From B25-G16 sp964549945 (GTDB lineage Bacteria; Desulfobacterota; DSM-4660; Desulfatiglandales; B25-G16): DNA of 64,000 bases. Positions 63,940-64,000 of the stretch are shown here, piece by piece. Every line of letters begins with the position of its first letter. The stretch's first letter is position 1. The position numbers and the translations under genes are program-made. A model generated the notes under the pieces. The model ran no database searches, was not told where the DNA came from, and saw nothing but the letters and a program-made list of their open reading frames with translations. The DNA lies in assembly GCA_964549945.1 (NCBI GenBank), contig CAZJXD010000006.1:38756-102755 (forward strand), given 5' to 3'.

Positions 63940-64000
63940 ATGGCACTAGATTGGTTAATAAGGGATAACGAGGTAAAGGATCATCAGCTTTTCGGAGATG
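63940..64000 (+). CDS. Start of a further gene (cut by window edge)
   Basis: ATG 63940 follows GAGGAT by about 5 bp and stays open to the window end, 20 codons beginning MALDWLIRDNEVKD. Too short to identify; an acyl-CoA pathway enzyme would fit the unit, but this is only positional. Confidence 0.45.
   Translation, partial: MALDWLIRDNEVKDHQLFGD

Noticed and set aside
1..64000. CRISPR arrays, tRNA or rRNA genes, prophage genes
   Set aside because: No evenly spaced repeats, cloverleaf-like segments, ribosomal signatures, integrase or phage structural genes were recognised by eye; tRNAscan-SE and CRISPR finders would be needed to exclude them firmly.

Overview
The window looks like a chromosomal segment of an anaerobic Desulfobacterota (deltaproteobacterial) bacterium, probably a sulfate reducer or syntroph. 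This rests on gene content seen directly: an AmrS-type radical SAM enzyme, DUF3786 and DUF1573 proteins, a corrinoid-protein activation domain, acyl-CoA dehydrogenase with EtfAB, Liv and TRAP uptake clusters built around CoA ligases, FeoAB with a DtxR regulator, and an IS91-type transposase remnant. No rRNA, tRNA or CRISPR array was found. The organism assignment is inference.

1-13 kb is mostly housekeeping: a truncated membrane sensor, amrS, an LpxL-like acyltransferase, nadA, a DUF3786 protein, a GAF/HATPase kinase, der, a periplasmic binding protein, eno and an MBL-fold hydrolase. A 186-bp nested palindrome lies before eno. After the MBL gene, a PHP-domain gene survives only as its N- and C-terminal ends, with an amidase gene where its middle should be.

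13-18 kb carries two adjacent P-loop ATPase genes, the second with a winged helix and TPR repeats containing a recent 110-nt exact duplication. A perfect 22-bp palindrome sits in their promoter. This is an uncharacterised two-gene cassette.

18-40 kb is mixed: two nitroreductases, a CrtI-like oxidoreductase, a DUF1573 lipoprotein-like secreted protein with an in-frame TGA exactly where the family has cysteine (candidate selenoprotein), a corrinoid-activation protein, an M1 aminopeptidase, the acd-etfBA operon, dtxR-feoA-feoB, a small zinc metallopeptidase, a PAS-LuxR regulator, an MFS transporter, an Slp lipoprotein, a MerR-like protein and a LysM lytic transglycosylase.

40-64 kb is a more AT-rich catabolic island. 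A histidine kinase and sigma-54 response regulator are followed by three transcription units. Each unit is preceded by paired TTGAAA-N5-TTTCAA-like sites about two helical turns apart and a -24/-12 promoter. Unit 1 encodes a PaaK-like CoA ligase, a TRAP transporter, an enoyl-CoA hydratase and an Fe-S (CCG) oxidoreductase. Unit 2 encodes a second PaaK-like protein with a degenerate P-loop, a complete Liv ABC transporter with an acyl-CoA synthetase, and two unusual crotonase-fold proteins. Unit 3 encodes a BadH-like dehydrogenase and an enoyl-CoA hydratase and runs off the window; a DLH-like hydrolase lies just before it. Together they suggest regulated uptake, CoA activation and beta-oxidation-like breakdown of an aromatic, alicyclic or branched carboxylic acid. 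The substrate cannot be named from sequence alone.
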